Shown: positions 1 to 8,722, numbered from the stretch's first letter. The stretch: 64,000 nt of DNA from Tsukamurella paurometabola DSM 20162 (GCF_000092225.1 NC_014158.1:1860001-1924000), one strand, 5' to 3'. Numbers and translations are program-made. The notes: generated from the sequence alone by a model not told the origin.

Positions 1-2300
1 TTGAGCAGATCCGCCGCGCCGCGCGAAGTGGTGTTGAGATCGGTCGCGAGGCCGTTCGGGGTGAAGTTCTCGTTCTCCGCGCCGATCAGGGGTTCCGGCG
101 AGTTCCCGAGGGGTGTGAGCACGCCCTCGTTGGCGTCGCGCTCGGCGAGCACCTCATCGGCCATGCCGCACGGGTTGCCCGCGAGCGATTCGAGGTTCTG
201 CTTGCCATAGGAATACGCGGGATGCTGCACCAGGATCGACGCGGCGTTCGTCGCCCCGATCATCGCGATGATCAGCGTCGCGACCAGCGTGATCGGAGTG
301 GCCCACCCCGGCAGCCGCACCGACGGCGTGGCGGGCACCGGCGGTGTCCAGCCGGTCACGTGCACCCCCAGCGCGGCGGCGAGCAGCACGACGGTGAGCG
401 CCACGAAGGCGCTCGCCAGCTTGATGCCGGCGATGGCGGGTTCCTCGCCGCCCCACGGGATGCCGAAGTTACCGGGGTAGAACCAGCCGTTGGTCGACTC
501 GAACGCCAGGGCGGCGGCGCCGGAGGCCGCGGCCAGGAACAGCAGCCGGAACTGCGGGCGGCGCACCACCCGCGGGCCGATCGCGACGGCCGCGACGGCG
601 GCCGCCATCGCGCCGAGCGTGGCGAAAGCGCCGAAGTGATGGGTCCACTTCGTGGGGTTGAAGGCCATCACCAGCAGCGAGACGCCGATCGCGGCGACGA
701 TCCGCCGCGCCGGCCCGGTGGCGATACCCGGAATGCGGCGCCGCCACAGCAGTACCACCGCGGTGGCGGCAGCGGCGAGGAACATCGCCAGCATCGAGAA
801 GCGCCGCGCCACAGAGCCGTTGGGATTCTGCTGGAACAGCGTCTCGTAGCGGATGATCTCGCGGTGCCAAGGTTCGGCCGGACCGACCGTACTGAGCATC
901 TGCGTGGACTGGATCATTTCGATCAGTCCGTGGTCGCCGAAGATCAGGAACAGCACCGAGGTGCCCGCGGCGGCGAGGGGCAGCAGTGATCCGGCGTAGC
1001 CGTTCGCGGCGACGTGCGCGCGCACCGCACGCCAGAGCGGTGCGGCGGCGACCAGGAACACCACGAAGGCGAAGCTGCCGGTCGGCGCCGCCGACAGCGT
1101 CAGCCCGGCCACCACGAGCCCGACTCCGGCGGGCGCTAACCGCTGGGTGGCGAGGGTGCGCTCCACACAACACCAGGTGAGGACGGTGCCCAGCGCGACG
1201 ATCGGCTCGGGCCGCAGGCCGGGGTTGTACGTCAACCAGAACAGCGTGAACACCGCGGCGGCGGCCCACAGACCGCGGGCGTGATCGCGCGGTGCGCGGC
1301 GCCTGCTCAGCCCGAGCCGGGGGAGCACTTCGCGGGAGATCAGCAGCCACGCGATGATCCCCGAGACCAGCGCGGGCAGGCGTAGCCATGGACTGGACAC
1401 GCTGAGCTCGCTCATCCAGGCGACCACGTAGAAGGGCATGCCGAAGGGCGCGTACGGCGCGTCGTAGTAGCGGAACACCTCGGGCATGTACCCGGAGTGC
1501 AGCGCCGCCTTGACCATTCCCAGGATGTAGCCGTCGTCCGAGGTGGGAGCGCCGATGATGTGCCACACCAGCAGGCTGCCGATCACCGCGGCGTCGGCCA
1601 GACCGAAACGCAGCCAGTGCCGCGGGATCAGATGCCGTCGGCGGCGGCCGTCGGCGCGGTCGAGCACCGCCAGCGCGACGATGGAGGCGAGCACGCACAG
1701 CACGCCGAGCACGATGGCGAGCCCCTTGAGCGCCGACGGTGTCGAGGTGTATCGAGAATCGACGTTGATGTGCACCGTCGGCAGCGGACCGGCCTGCGTC
1801 GGGGAGAGATCACTGAACACCCCGACCACTTGTGGCCGGAAGTCGCCGCGGACCTCGCCCCGGCCGGGGAGCCCGGAAGCGCTGGCGGTGGCAGCCTGCT
1901 CATCGACGGCGATCGTCAGGTCGCCGCATCGGGCCGCACCCGCGCGGGGCGCGGTGTAGACCAGCGCGCCGCGCGAGCGCACCGTCACCGATTCGGCGTC
2001 GGTCGTGACCCACAGCCCGACGGTGCGCGCCCGGTCGCCCGCCGGCGGCGGCGTGGTGGCCACCAGCACGGTCTCCCGGTCCGTCGGCTGTGCGGCGATC
2101 AGTGCGCACGGCACCGTCGCCTGCATATCGAGCGGCTTGTACATCGTCAGCGGCGCGGTCACCGATGCCGGCGAGCCCGCCTGCGGCCAGTCGATCGTCA
2201 CGGCGGTCTGCTTGATGGGCAGCAGTGGCGTGGCGAGCGCGAGCAGCAGACCCACCAGGCCGGTGACGACGGCGACGATCCGAGCGGTACGGCGATTCAC
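1..2300 (-). CDS. Emb-family arabinosyltransferase, C-terminus beyond window
   Basis: Membrane glycosyltransferase of the EmbA/EmbB/EmbC family (GT-C fold), which adds arabinofuranose from decaprenyl-phosphoryl-arabinose to arabinogalactan or lipoarabinomannan; the target of ethambutol in mycobacteria. About 766 of a usual 1,050-1,100 residues lie here. The first membrane helix is near residues 7-25, followed by a periplasmic domain with the family stretch FRPQVVGVFSDL, then a multi-spanning core. The acidic pair of the SDDGYILGM motif, about residues 257-258, is the expected GT-C catalytic site. The carboxy-terminal carbohydrate-binding part is off the window. GTG 2300 is preferred because a TACGCT hexamer lies 8 nt upstream; GTG 2306 is in the same frame. 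The sequence does not say which Emb paralogue it is. Confidence 0.9.
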   Translation of the reverse strand, partial: MNRRTARIVAVVTGLVGLLLALATPLLPIKQTAVTIDWPQAGSPASVTAPLTMYKPLDMQATVPCALIAAQPTDRETVLVATTPPPAGDRARTVGLWVTTDAESVTVRSRGALVYTAPRAGAARCGDLTIAVDEQAATASASGLPGRGEVRGDFRPQVVGVFSDLSPTQAGPLPTVHINVDSRYTSTPSALKGLAIVLGVLCVLASIVALAVLDRADGRRRRHLIPRHWLRFGLADAAVIGSLLVWHIIGAPTSDDGYILGMVKAALHSGYMPEVFRYYDAPYAPFGMPFYVVAWMSELSVSSPWLRLPALVSGIIAWLLISREVLPRLGLSRRRAPRDHARGLWAAAAVFTLFWLTYNPGLRPEPIVALGTVLTWCCVERTLATQRLAPAGVGLVVAGLTLSAAPTGSFAFVVFLVAAAPLWRAVRAHVAANGYAGSLLPLAAAGTSVLFLIFGDHGLIEMIQSTQMLSTVGPAEPWHREIIRYETLFQQNPNGSVARRFSMLAMFLAAAATAVVLLWRRRIPGIATGPARRIVAAIGVSLLVMAFNPTKWTHHFGAFATLGAMAAAVAAVAIGPRVVRRPQFRLLFLAAASGAAALAFESTNGWFYPGNFGIPWGGEEPAIAGIKLASAFVALTVVLLAAALGVHVTGWTPPVPATPSVRLPGWATPITLVATLIIAMIGATNAASILVQHPAYSYGKQNLESLAGNPCGMADEVLAERDANEGVLTPLGNSPEPLIGAENENFTPNGLATDLNTTSRGAADLL

Positions 2301-2308
2301 GATCACTG

Positions 2309-2314
2309 AGCGTA
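2309..2314 (-). promoter_or_regulatory. Candidate -10 element of the emb gene
   Basis: TACGCT on the minus strand ends 8 nt before GTG 2300. This fits the leaderless arrangement seen repeatedly in the window (TANNNT, 6-8 nt, start codon). No clear -35 element is visible. Confidence 0.4.
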
Positions 2315-2464
2315 TCGGGCCTTCGCCGTCACCCCGGACAGGCGCGTGCGGGGGCGGTGCACGGCGTGTGATTTCTCCCGAACTGCACGTTATGCTGTGA
2401 CCACCGACACAGCCCGTCGCTTCGCTCCGCCACCCCTGGATCGCAGCGCACAACAGAAAGCCTG

Positions 2465-5400
2465 GTGGTTTCCGTGACCCTTGACGCCAACTCGCCGACC
2501 GACCTCCCCGGTGACAACACCGAACGAGATCTGGCGGGCGATCACGATGCGGACCCCCGAGGCGGGCAGTCGGCTTCCGTCGAATCCTTCTCGCTGGACG
2601 ATCGGTACACGCGCGAACAGGGCACGATCTATCTCACCGGCATTCAGGCCCTGGTGCGCATGGTGCGCGATCGGGCGCGGCTCGATCGCCGCCAGAACCT
2701 CACGACCGGCTCGTTCATCTCCGGTTACGAGGGTTCGCCGTTGGCCGGGTACGACCTCGAGATCGCCAAACGCGGTAAGTACCTCACCGAGTACGACATC
2801 GTGCACCGTCCCGGCCTCAACGAGGAGCTCGCCGCCACGTCGGTGATGGGCTCGCAGGTGGCCGCGCAGGTGGGCACTCTGGCCCGTGGGCTCGACGGTG
2901 TCGTCGGCTACTGGTACGGCAAGGCCCCGGGCCTCGACCGTGCCACCGACGCGCTGCGTCACGCCAATCTCATCGGCACCCATGCGAGCGGCGGTGCCGT
3001 CGCTCTCGTCGGCGACGATCCGGGCGCCAAGAGTTCGACTGTGCCGTGCGCCTCCGAGATGGCCCTCGCCGATCTCTACATGCCGATCCTCTACCCGGCC
3101 GATTCGCAGGACATCCTCGACCTCGGCGTGCACGCCGCGATCATGTCGCGCGTGTCGGGCCTGTGGACCTCGCTGAAGATCTCGGCGCACGTCGCCGATG
3201 GCGCCTCGTGCGCCGACGTGCACCCGGATCGGGTCCTCCCGGTCTACGGCGATCTGGGGATGAGCCCGCACGTTCCGTCGGGCAAGCTGCTCGGTGCGAA
3301 TCTGATGGAGCTGGAGCAGAATCAGCTCACGGTGCGGATGCCGCGCGCCACCGAATACGCCCGGATCAACCGACTCAACCGGATCACGGTGCGCAGTTCC
3401 GATGACCGGATCGGCATCGTGGCGGCCGGCAAGACGTACATGGACGTGCGGGAGTCGCTGCGGCTCATCGGTATCGACGATGCCGAGCTGAACAAGCTGG
3501 GCATCCGCATCCTCAAGATGGGTATGGTCTATCCGTTCGAGCGGCAGATCATGCACGAATTCATCGACGGCCTCGACGAGGTGATCGTGGTCGAGGAGAA
3601 GCGCGACTTCCTCGAGACCATGATGCGCGACATCTTGTTCCGGCACCCGGGTGCCCCGAACATCGTGGGCAAGGCCAACGAGGACGGCTCCACCCTGTTC
3701 TCCCGCTTCGGCGAGCTGGATCAGGATTCGGTGACCCGCGGCTTGGCCTCGCGCCTGGCGCGTGTGCACGGCGTGTCCGCCGCGAGGGATTGGTTGGACC
3801 GGAAGGCGCAGCAGCGCACCCGGATCGAGCTGCCGCTCGCGGTGCGCAGTCCCTATTTCTGCTCGGGCTGTCCGCACAACACCTCCACCAAGGTCACCGA
3901 CGACACGCTCGTGGGTGCCGGCATCGGCTGCCACGCGATGGTGCTGCTGATGGACCCGCAGCAGGTGGGCGATATCACCGGCGTCACCCAGATGGGTGGC
4001 GAGGGCGCGCAGTGGGTGGGCATGGCCCCGTTCCTCACCGAGAAGCACTTCGTGCAGAACATCGGCGACGGCACCTTCATGCATTCGGGCTCGCTGGCCC
4101 TGCGCCAGTCGGTCGCGTCGGGGGAGCGGATCACCTACAAGCTGCTGTTCAACGGCACCGTCGCGATGACGGGCGGCCAGGACCCGGTGGGTCAGATGAC
4201 GCTCCCGCAGATCTGCGCGCTGCTGCAGGCCGAGCGCGTCACCAAGATCGTCGTGACCTCCGACGATCCGAAGCGCACCGCTGCCTCGGGCCTGCCCAAG
4301 GGCGTTCAGGTGCGCCACCGCGAGGACATGATCGAGGTGCAACGCGAGCTCGCGGAGCTGCCGGGTGTCACCGTCCTGGTGCACGACCAGTACTGCGCGG
4401 CGGAGAAGCGGCGCAAGCGCAAGCGCGACAAGTACCCCACGCCGAATCAGCGAGTGGTGATCAACGAGCGCATCTGCGAGGGCTGCGGCGACTGTGGTGT
4501 GAAGAGCAACTGCCTGTCGGTGCATCCGGTCGAGACGGAGTTCGGCCGCAAGACGCGGATCGATCAGAGCTCGTGCAATCTCGACTTCTCGTGCCTCAAG
4601 GGGGACTGCCCGTCGTTCGTCACCGTCACTCCCGGAACGCAGGGCAAGATCCGCAAGTCCGTGCCGGACATCGGCGCGGACGATGTGCCGCAGCCGGTCA
4701 AGGCGCGGCGCGAATCCGACGGCTTCGCGATCCGGGTCACCGGTATCGGTGGCACGGGTGTGGTCACGGTGTCGCAGATCCTTGCGACGGCGACGGTGCT
4801 CGACGGGCACGTCGCGCGGACCGTCGACATGACCGGCATGGCGCAGAAGGGCGGCGCCGTGATCTCCGATGTCAAGGTGTCCGCCGGCTACGTCGAGCAG
4901 GCCGCGAAGGTGGCTTCGGGTGACTGCGACGTGTACCTGTCCTGCGACGGCCTCGTCGGCGTCGATCCCGCGAACCTCAAGGTGGCATCGCCGGAACGCA
5001 CCACGTCGATCGTCTCGACCACCAAGATCCCCACGGGGCAGATGGTGATCGACACGGCGGTCGGCTATCCGGATCAGGGCAGTATCCACGCCGCGATCGA
5101 TCAGGCCTCGCTGCGGTCGGTGTACCTCGATCCGGGCGATCTGACGCTGCAACTGTTCGGCGACGAGCAGTACGCCAACATGTTCATGGTGGGCGCCGCC
5201 TTCCAGACCGGTGCGCTGCCGATCAGCTCGGCGTCGATCGAACGGGCCATCGGTCTCAACGGTGTGGCGGTGGAGAAGAACCTGCAGGCCTTCCGCCGCG
5301 GCCGTCAGTCCGTGGCCGACCCGGCGGCGGTGACCGCGGCGATCGATGCGCTCCATCCGATGCCGGCGCCGGTCGCGCTGAGCGCCTTCGCGACCGCGCA

Positions 5401-6058
5401 GGCCGGCAAGCTCGACGGTGCGTCGGCGGAGGTGCTGCGGCAGGTCGCGCTCCGAGTCGACGAATTGGTCGCCTACCAGGACCAGGCCTACGCCACCCGG
5501 TACGCCGACGATGTGGCTCGCGTGTTTCGCGCCGAGAAGGCCTGGGGCTCGGAGGATCTCACCGCCGCGGTAGCGCACAACCTGCACAAGCTCATGGCGT
5601 ACAAGGATGAGTACGAGGTGGCACGCCTGAGCCAGGACGCGGAGTTCGCGGCGCAGGTGGCCGACGAGTTCGGTGCCGACGCGAAGAAGGCGATCCGCCT
5701 GCACCCGCCGACGCTGCGCGAGATGGGCCTGAAGAACAAATTGGCCCTGGGTGAGTGGGTGAACCCGGGGATGAAGACGCTGGCCACGATGAAGCGTCTG
5801 CGCGGTACCAAGCTCGACCCGTTCGGTATGACCGCGATGCGCCGCATGGAGCGCACCCTGATCGCCGAGTACCGCGCTCTCATCGGCCTGATGATCGCCG
5901 CGGTCGAGGGCGGCCGGGTGACCGACGAGCAGCGCGAGCAGGTGATCGCGCTCGCGGAACTGCCCGATATGGTGCGCGGCTACGAGGGCGTGAAGACGGC
6001 CAATGTCGAGAAGTACCGCGCCGCCGTCCAGAATCAGTTGGAGACGCTGGGCTGGTAA
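2465..6058 (+). CDS. Fused indolepyruvate ferredoxin oxidoreductase
   Basis: Single-chain 2-oxoacid:ferredoxin oxidoreductase of 1,197 residues. The family oxidatively decarboxylates aryl-pyruvates or other 2-oxoacids to acyl-CoA using thiamine diphosphate and iron-sulfur clusters. The amino-terminal half is the alpha-type region. A cysteine-containing thiamine-diphosphate segment begins at YFCSGCPHN (residue 464). An iron-sulfur region holds cysteines 671, 674, 677 and 683, then 704, 710 and 715. A gamma-type domain starts at the glycine-rich GIGGTG near residue 760. Length and order match the fused enzymes of aerobic actinobacteria and proteobacteria. GTG 2465 follows AGAAAG; GTG 2474 is an alternative start. 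It stands alone between the divergent emb gene and recA. The preferred substrate cannot be told from sequence. Confidence 0.88.
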   Translation: MVSVTLDANSPTDLPGDNTERDLAGDHDADPRGGQSASVESFSLDDRYTREQGTIYLTGIQALVRMVRDRARLDRRQNLTTGSFISGYEGSPLAGYDLEIAKRGKYLTEYDIVHRPGLNEELAATSVMGSQVAAQVGTLARGLDGVVGYWYGKAPGLDRATDALRHANLIGTHASGGAVALVGDDPGAKSSTVPCASEMALADLYMPILYPADSQDILDLGVHAAIMSRVSGLWTSLKISAHVADGASCADVHPDRVLPVYGDLGMSPHVPSGKLLGANLMELEQNQLTVRMPRATEYARINRLNRITVRSSDDRIGIVAAGKTYMDVRESLRLIGIDDAELNKLGIRILKMGMVYPFERQIMHEFIDGLDEVIVVEEKRDFLETMMRDILFRHPGAPNIVGKANEDGSTLFSRFGELDQDSVTRGLASRLARVHGVSAARDWLDRKAQQRTRIELPLAVRSPYFCSGCPHNTSTKVTDDTLVGAGIGCHAMVLLMDPQQVGDITGVTQMGGEGAQWVGMAPFLTEKHFVQNIGDGTFMHSGSLALRQSVASGERITYKLLFNGTVAMTGGQDPVGQMTLPQICALLQAERVTKIVVTSDDPKRTAASGLPKGVQVRHREDMIEVQRELAELPGVTVLVHDQYCAAEKRRKRKRDKYPTPNQRVVINERICEGCGDCGVKSNCLSVHPVETEFGRKTRIDQSSCNLDFSCLKGDCPSFVTVTPGTQGKIRKSVPDIGADDVPQPVKARRESDGFAIRVTGIGGTGVVTVSQILATATVLDGHVARTVDMTGMAQKGGAVISDVKVSAGYVEQAAKVASGDCDVYLSCDGLVGVDPANLKVASPERTTSIVSTTKIPTGQMVIDTAVGYPDQGSIHAAIDQASLRSVYLDPGDLTLQLFGDEQYANMFMVGAAFQTGALPISSASIERAIGLNGVAVEKNLQAFRRGRQSVADPAAVTAAIDALHPMPAPVALSAFATAQAGKLDGASAEVLRQVALRVDELVAYQDQAYATRYADDVARVFRAEKAWGSEDLTAAVAHNLHKLMAYKDEYEVARLSQDAEFAAQVADEFGADAKKAIRLHPPTLREMGLKNKLALGEWVNPGMKTLATMKRLRGTKLDPFGMTAMRRMERTLIAEYRALIGLMIAAVEGGRVTDEQREQVIALAELPDMVRGYEGVKTANVEKYRAAVQNQLETLGW

Positions 6059-6063
6059 TTCCT

Positions 6064-6111
6064 CGAACGACGGTGCCTTCTCCCGCCGGTCGGGGCGGGT
6101 GCCGTCGTTCG
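6064..6111 (+). terminator. Stem-loop terminator after the oxidoreductase
   Basis: The ten-base arm CGAACGACGG at 6064 pairs exactly with CCGTCGTTCG ending at 6111. An inner CCCGCC/GGCGGG stem lies between them. It begins 6 nt past the stop codon. There is no T-tract, which is common for actinobacterial terminators. It occupies the first part of the 356-base gap before recA; the rest of the gap holds the two recA promoters. Confidence 0.7.
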
Positions 6112-6251
6112 GGTGTTCGTACGGATCCGCCTCAACCGTCACTTCATGTCGATGGTCGCGACCAGGGGGTGAGGCTCGGACGAAGCAGTGAACGGGCAGG
6201 TCGCGGGACGGGCGGCGGTGCGTGCGGCGTGTCGCACGCGAGATGCTTGCT

Positions 6252-6274
6252 TCGAACGGTCGTTCCCCTATAGT
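6252..6274 (+). promoter_or_regulatory. LexA SOS box and -10 of the upstream recA promoter
   Basis: TCGAAC-ggtc-GTTCCC at 6252-6267 matches the mycobacterial/Gram-positive SOS box TCGAAC-N4-GTTCGA at 14 of 16 positions when the spacer is counted as free. A TATAGT -10 hexamer follows at 6269-6274, so bound LexA would cover the promoter. Transcription would start near 6281 and leave a leader of about 130 nt. LexA itself is encoded at 26933-27643. Confidence 0.82.
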
Positions 6275-6333
6275 CGTGTGTGTTCGACGTGAAAGCGAGC
6301 CGACGAGAGTGCCCCGCGTGGCGATACCAAAAC

Positions 6334-6356
6334 TTGTCAGTGGCCCTCTCTAGCGT
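6334..6356 (+). promoter_or_regulatory. RecA-NDp (PafBC-type) promoter of recA
   Basis: TTGTCAGTG at 6334-6342, an 8-nt spacer, then TAGCGT at 6351-6356. This is an exact fit to the mycobacterial LexA-independent DNA-damage promoter TTGTCRGTG-N8-TANNNT, which is activated by PafB-PafC. The -10 ends 58 nt before the recA start codon. The same 13-base core AAAACTTGTCAGT occurs again upstream of the LysM gene at 27827-27839. Confidence 0.85.
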
Positions 6357-6414
6357 CCCGGGCAATACGAGAGAAGCGCCGGCGGCACCGTCGGCACGAA
6401 GGACGGAGAGTCTC

Positions 6415-7467
6415 ATGGCACCTGCAGCACCGGATCGGGAAAAGGCGCTGGAGCTGGCGCTCGCTCAGATCGATAAGAATTACGGCAAGGGCTCGGTCAT
6501 GCGCCTCGGAGACGAGGTCCGCCAGCCCATCTCAGTGATCCCCACCGGATCCATCGCGCTGGACGTCGCGCTCGGCATCGGCGGCCTGCCGCGCGGCCGC
6601 GTCGTCGAGATCTACGGTCCGGAGTCCTCGGGTAAGACCACCGTCGCGCTGCATGCCGTCGCCGAGGCGCAGGCCAACGGCGGTATCGCCGCCTTCATCG
6701 ACGCCGAGCACGCGCTCGATCCCGACTACGCCGCCAAGCTCGGTGTCGATACCGACGCGCTGCTGGTCTCCCAGCCGGATACCGGCGAGCAGGCCCTGGA
6801 GATCGCCGATATGCTGATCCGCTCCGGCGCGCTCGACATCATCGTGATCGACTCGGTGGCCGCGCTGGTCCCCAAGGCCGAGATCGAGGGCGAGATGGGC
6901 GACAGCCACGTCGGCCTGCAGGCCCGCCTCATGAGCCAGGCGCTGCGCAAGATGACCGGCGCCATGAACAACTCCGGCACCACCGCCATCTTCATCAACC
7001 AGTTGCGCGAGAAGATCGGCGTCATGTTCGGCTCCCCCGAAACCACCACGGGCGGTAAGGCGCTGAAGTTCTACGCCTCGGTGCGCCTGGACGTGCGCCG
7101 CATCGAGACCCTCAAGGACGGTACCGACGCCGTGGGTAACCGCACCCGCGTCAAGGTGGTCAAGAACAAGGTCTCGCCGCCGTTCAAGCAGGCCGAGTTC
7201 GACATCATCTACGGCCAGGGCATCAGCCGCGAGGGCTCCATCATCGATATGGGCGTCAACGAGGGCTTCATTCGCAAGTCCGGCTCGTGGTACACCTACG
7301 ACGGCGATCAGCTGGGCCAGGGCAAGGAGAACGCCCGTAAGTTCCTGCTGGAGAACCCCGACGTCCGCGACGAGATCGAGAAGCGGATCAAGGAGAAGCT
7401 GGGCGTCGGCGCCGACGTCACCGCCGTGGATGCCGACGAGATCGCCCCGGCGCCCGTCGAGTTCTAG
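6415..7467 (+). CDS. recA: Recombinase A
   Basis: RecA, 350 residues: the ATP-dependent strand-exchange protein of homologous recombination and the co-protease that triggers LexA self-cleavage. The Walker A motif GPESSGKTT is at residues 68-76. The family stretches for monomer contact, DNA loops and the acidic C-terminal tail are intact. No intein is present, unlike the M. tuberculosis gene. ATG 6415 is chosen because GGACGGAGAG precedes it at proper distance and the product begins as in other actinobacterial RecA proteins. The open frame continues upstream to GTG 6280, but that part holds the promoters. recX follows after 5 nt. Two promoters, one LexA-type and one RecA-NDp-type, lie upstream. 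Confidence 0.98.
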   Translation: MAPAAPDREKALELALAQIDKNYGKGSVMRLGDEVRQPISVIPTGSIALDVALGIGGLPRGRVVEIYGPESSGKTTVALHAVAEAQANGGIAAFIDAEHALDPDYAAKLGVDTDALLVSQPDTGEQALEIADMLIRSGALDIIVIDSVAALVPKAEIEGEMGDSHVGLQARLMSQALRKMTGAMNNSGTTAIFINQLREKIGVMFGSPETTTGGKALKFYASVRLDVRRIETLKDGTDAVGNRTRVKVVKNKVSPPFKQAEFDIIYGQGISREGSIIDMGVNEGFIRKSGSWYTYDGDQLGQGKENARKFLLENPDVRDEIEKRIKEKLGVGADVTAVDADEIAPAPVEF

Positions 7468-7472
7468 CCGCC

Positions 7473-8069
7473 GTGTCCGATTACTCGGACGATGAGGTCG
7501 TCTCCCGCCGGCGGCGTCGTGGACGTAAGTCCCGCGACGCCGAGGGCGGAGGCCCGGAACGGCAGGTCGAGCAGGATCCGGCGAAGCGTGAAGCGCTCGC
7601 CCGGGACGTGATCTACCGTGCCCTCGGGACGCGGGACCACTCACGGGGCGAGCTGCGTACCAAGCTGGCTCGTAAGGGATTCGACGACGAACTCACCGAG
7701 CGCATGCTCGATAAGTTCGCCGCCGCAGGCCTCGTCGACGACGCGGCCTTCGCGCAGCGGTGGGTCGAGTCCCGGCACCGGTACTCCGGCCGCGGCCGAC
7801 GCGCGCTGGCTCAGGAGCTGCGCACGAAGGGCATCGGTGAGGCCGATGCCGCCGCGGCGCTCGAGACTGTGAGCCGCGATGACGAGCAGGAACGCGCCAC
7901 CGAACTGGTGGAGCGCAAGCTGGCCCGCGTCGCGATCCCGGACGATCGTGCCGAGCGCGACAAACTCACGCAGCGGCTCGTGGGCATGCTGGCGCGCCGC
8001 GGCTACCATCCTTCGCTCGCGCTGTCGGTGGTTCTCGACGCCGTGCGTGCCCAGGCTGCCGCCGAATAG
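7473..8069 (+). CDS. recX: Regulatory protein RecX
   Basis: RecX, 198 residues: binds RecA filaments and limits their growth and activity. The first 35 residues are a charged Arg-rich extension. The core has the tandem three-helix repeats of the family, with the typical FDDELTERMLDKF and LVDDAAFAQRWVESR segments in the middle. GTG 7473 lies 5 nt after the recA stop codon, so the two are co-transcribed and recX shares the DNA-damage promoters. A strong hairpin follows at 8114-8139. Confidence 0.95.
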   Translation: MSDYSDDEVVSRRRRRGRKSRDAEGGGPERQVEQDPAKREALARDVIYRALGTRDHSRGELRTKLARKGFDDELTERMLDKFAAAGLVDDAAFAQRWVESRHRYSGRGRRALAQELRTKGIGEADAAAALETVSRDDEQERATELVERKLARVAIPDDRAERDKLTQRLVGMLARRGYHPSLALSVVLDAVRAQAAAE

Positions 8070-8113
8070 CGACCAGCCGACGAGAGACCAGGGGGAGAAC
8101 CCCGGCGAAGTGG

Positions 8114-8139
8114 GGCCCTCGGAGAGAACTCCGGGGGCC
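8114..8139 (+). terminator. Terminator of recA-recX
   Basis: The eleven-base arm GGCCCTCGGAG pairs with CTCCGGGGGCC across a 4-nt AGAA loop, with one G-T pair. A short CGCTATTT stretch follows. It lies 45 nt past the recX stop codon. Confidence 0.8.
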
Positions 8140-8162
8140 TCGCTATTTCCGTGGCGGCGCGA

Positions 8163-8168
8163 TACCGT
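8163..8168 (+). promoter_or_regulatory. Candidate -10 of a leaderless small ORF
   Basis: TACCGT ends 6 nt before ATG 8175. The spacing is the same as that of the other TANNNT-start pairs in this window. It would be the promoter for the 18-codon ORF and, by read-through, the VOC gene. Confidence 0.45.
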
Positions 8169-8174
8169 GTAGGA

Positions 8175-8231
8175 ATGACTGCCGGAACGGCCACGGGTCA
8201 CGCACAGATGGGTGATCCGGCGAACGGTTGA
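8175..8231 (+). CDS. Candidate leaderless 18-residue leader peptide
   Basis: ATG 8175 to TGA 8231 encodes MTAGTATGHAQMGDPANG. Support is positional only: a TACCGT hexamer sits 6 nt upstream, the frame lies between the recX terminator and the VOC gene, and it stops 66 nt before the VOC start codon. I recognise no family, and the residue make-up does not point to an amino-acid attenuator. It may be an upstream ORF coupled to the stem-loop at 8249-8287, or chance. Confidence 0.35.
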   Translation: MTAGTATGHAQMGDPANG

Positions 8232-8248
8232 CGGCGCGGGCGCCTCCG

Positions 8249-8287
8249 CGTGGGAATGGACCTCGAGATCAACACTCCACTCCCACG
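8249..8287 (+). promoter_or_regulatory. 5'-leader stem-loop abutting the VOC ribosome-binding site
   Basis: CGTGGGA (8249) pairs with TCCCACG (ending 8287), and TGGA pairs with TCCA inside one A-C mismatch, giving eleven pairs around a 15-nt loop. The last paired base is the first base of the GAAAGGA ribosome-binding site of the VOC gene, so the fold could affect translation. No T-tract follows, so it is not an obvious terminator. Confidence 0.5.
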
Positions 8288-8297
8288 AAAGGAACGC

Positions 8298-8672
8298 ATG
8301 TCAGCACGCTTCAACCACACCATCATCGCCGCCACGGACCGGGAACGGTCCGCCGAGTTCTACCGCCGTCTGCTCGAGGCCCGCGACGCACCGTCCTGGG
8401 GCCCGTTCACCAACCTCACCCTGGACGATGGCGTGCTCCTGCAGTTCGCCGAGCCGCCGGTCGAGATCCAGATGCAGCACTACGCCTTCCTGGTCGACGA
8501 CGAGCTGTTCGACCGGGCGCTCGCCTGGATCACCGACTCCGGCCTCGACCACGCAGCGGATCCGCGCTGGGAGCGGCCGGGGGAGATCAATCACGAGCAC
8601 GGCGGACGAGGTGTCTACGTCTTCGATCCCGCCGGCCACGGCATCGAGTTGCTCACCCGGCCCTACCTCTGA
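8298..8672 (+). CDS. VOC-superfamily (glyoxalase/dioxygenase-like) protein
   Basis: Protein of 124 residues with a single vicinal-oxygen-chelate domain (beta-alpha-beta-beta-beta repeats). It starts FNHTIIAATDRERSAEFYRR and ends with the typical VYVFDPAGHGIELL strand. Metal ligands of the fold would be His near residue 5 and Glu near residue 118. Family members include glyoxalase I, ring-cleaving dioxygenases and antibiotic-binding proteins, so the substrate cannot be named. ATG 8298 follows GAAAGGA at 5 nt. It is transcribed alone between two terminators, behind an unusual leader with a possible small ORF and a stem-loop. Confidence 0.85.
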   Translation: MSARFNHTIIAATDRERSAEFYRRLLEARDAPSWGPFTNLTLDDGVLLQFAEPPVEIQMQHYAFLVDDELFDRALAWITDSGLDHAADPRWERPGEINHEHGGRGVYVFDPAGHGIELLTRPYL

Positions 8673-8677
8673 CGGAC

Positions 8678-8710
8678 GAGGCCCCCGGAGTCGCACACTC
8701 CGGGGGCCTC
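8678..8710. terminator. Bidirectional terminator between VOC gene and gluD
   Basis: A perfect 14-base-pair stem (arms 8678-8691 and 8697-8710) with a 5-nt loop sits between the convergent VOC gene and the gluABCD operon. It can act on both strands. Confidence 0.85.
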
Positions 8711-8722
8711 GGTCGGGGAGCC

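Noticed and set aside
6064-6079. TCGAAC in the terminator arm as another SOS box
   Set aside because: The second half is GTGCCT and not GTTCGA, and the bases are explained by the stem.
2390-6142. Open frame of about 1,250 codons on the minus strand opposite the ferredoxin oxidoreductase
   Set aside because: It is the mirror frame of a GC-rich gene. The product is Arg/His/Leu-rich without any domain, while the plus strand has full family motifs.
6280-6414. In-frame 45-codon extension of recA from GTG 6280
   Set aside because: It would cover both promoters. ATG 6415 has the ribosome-binding site and the family start.
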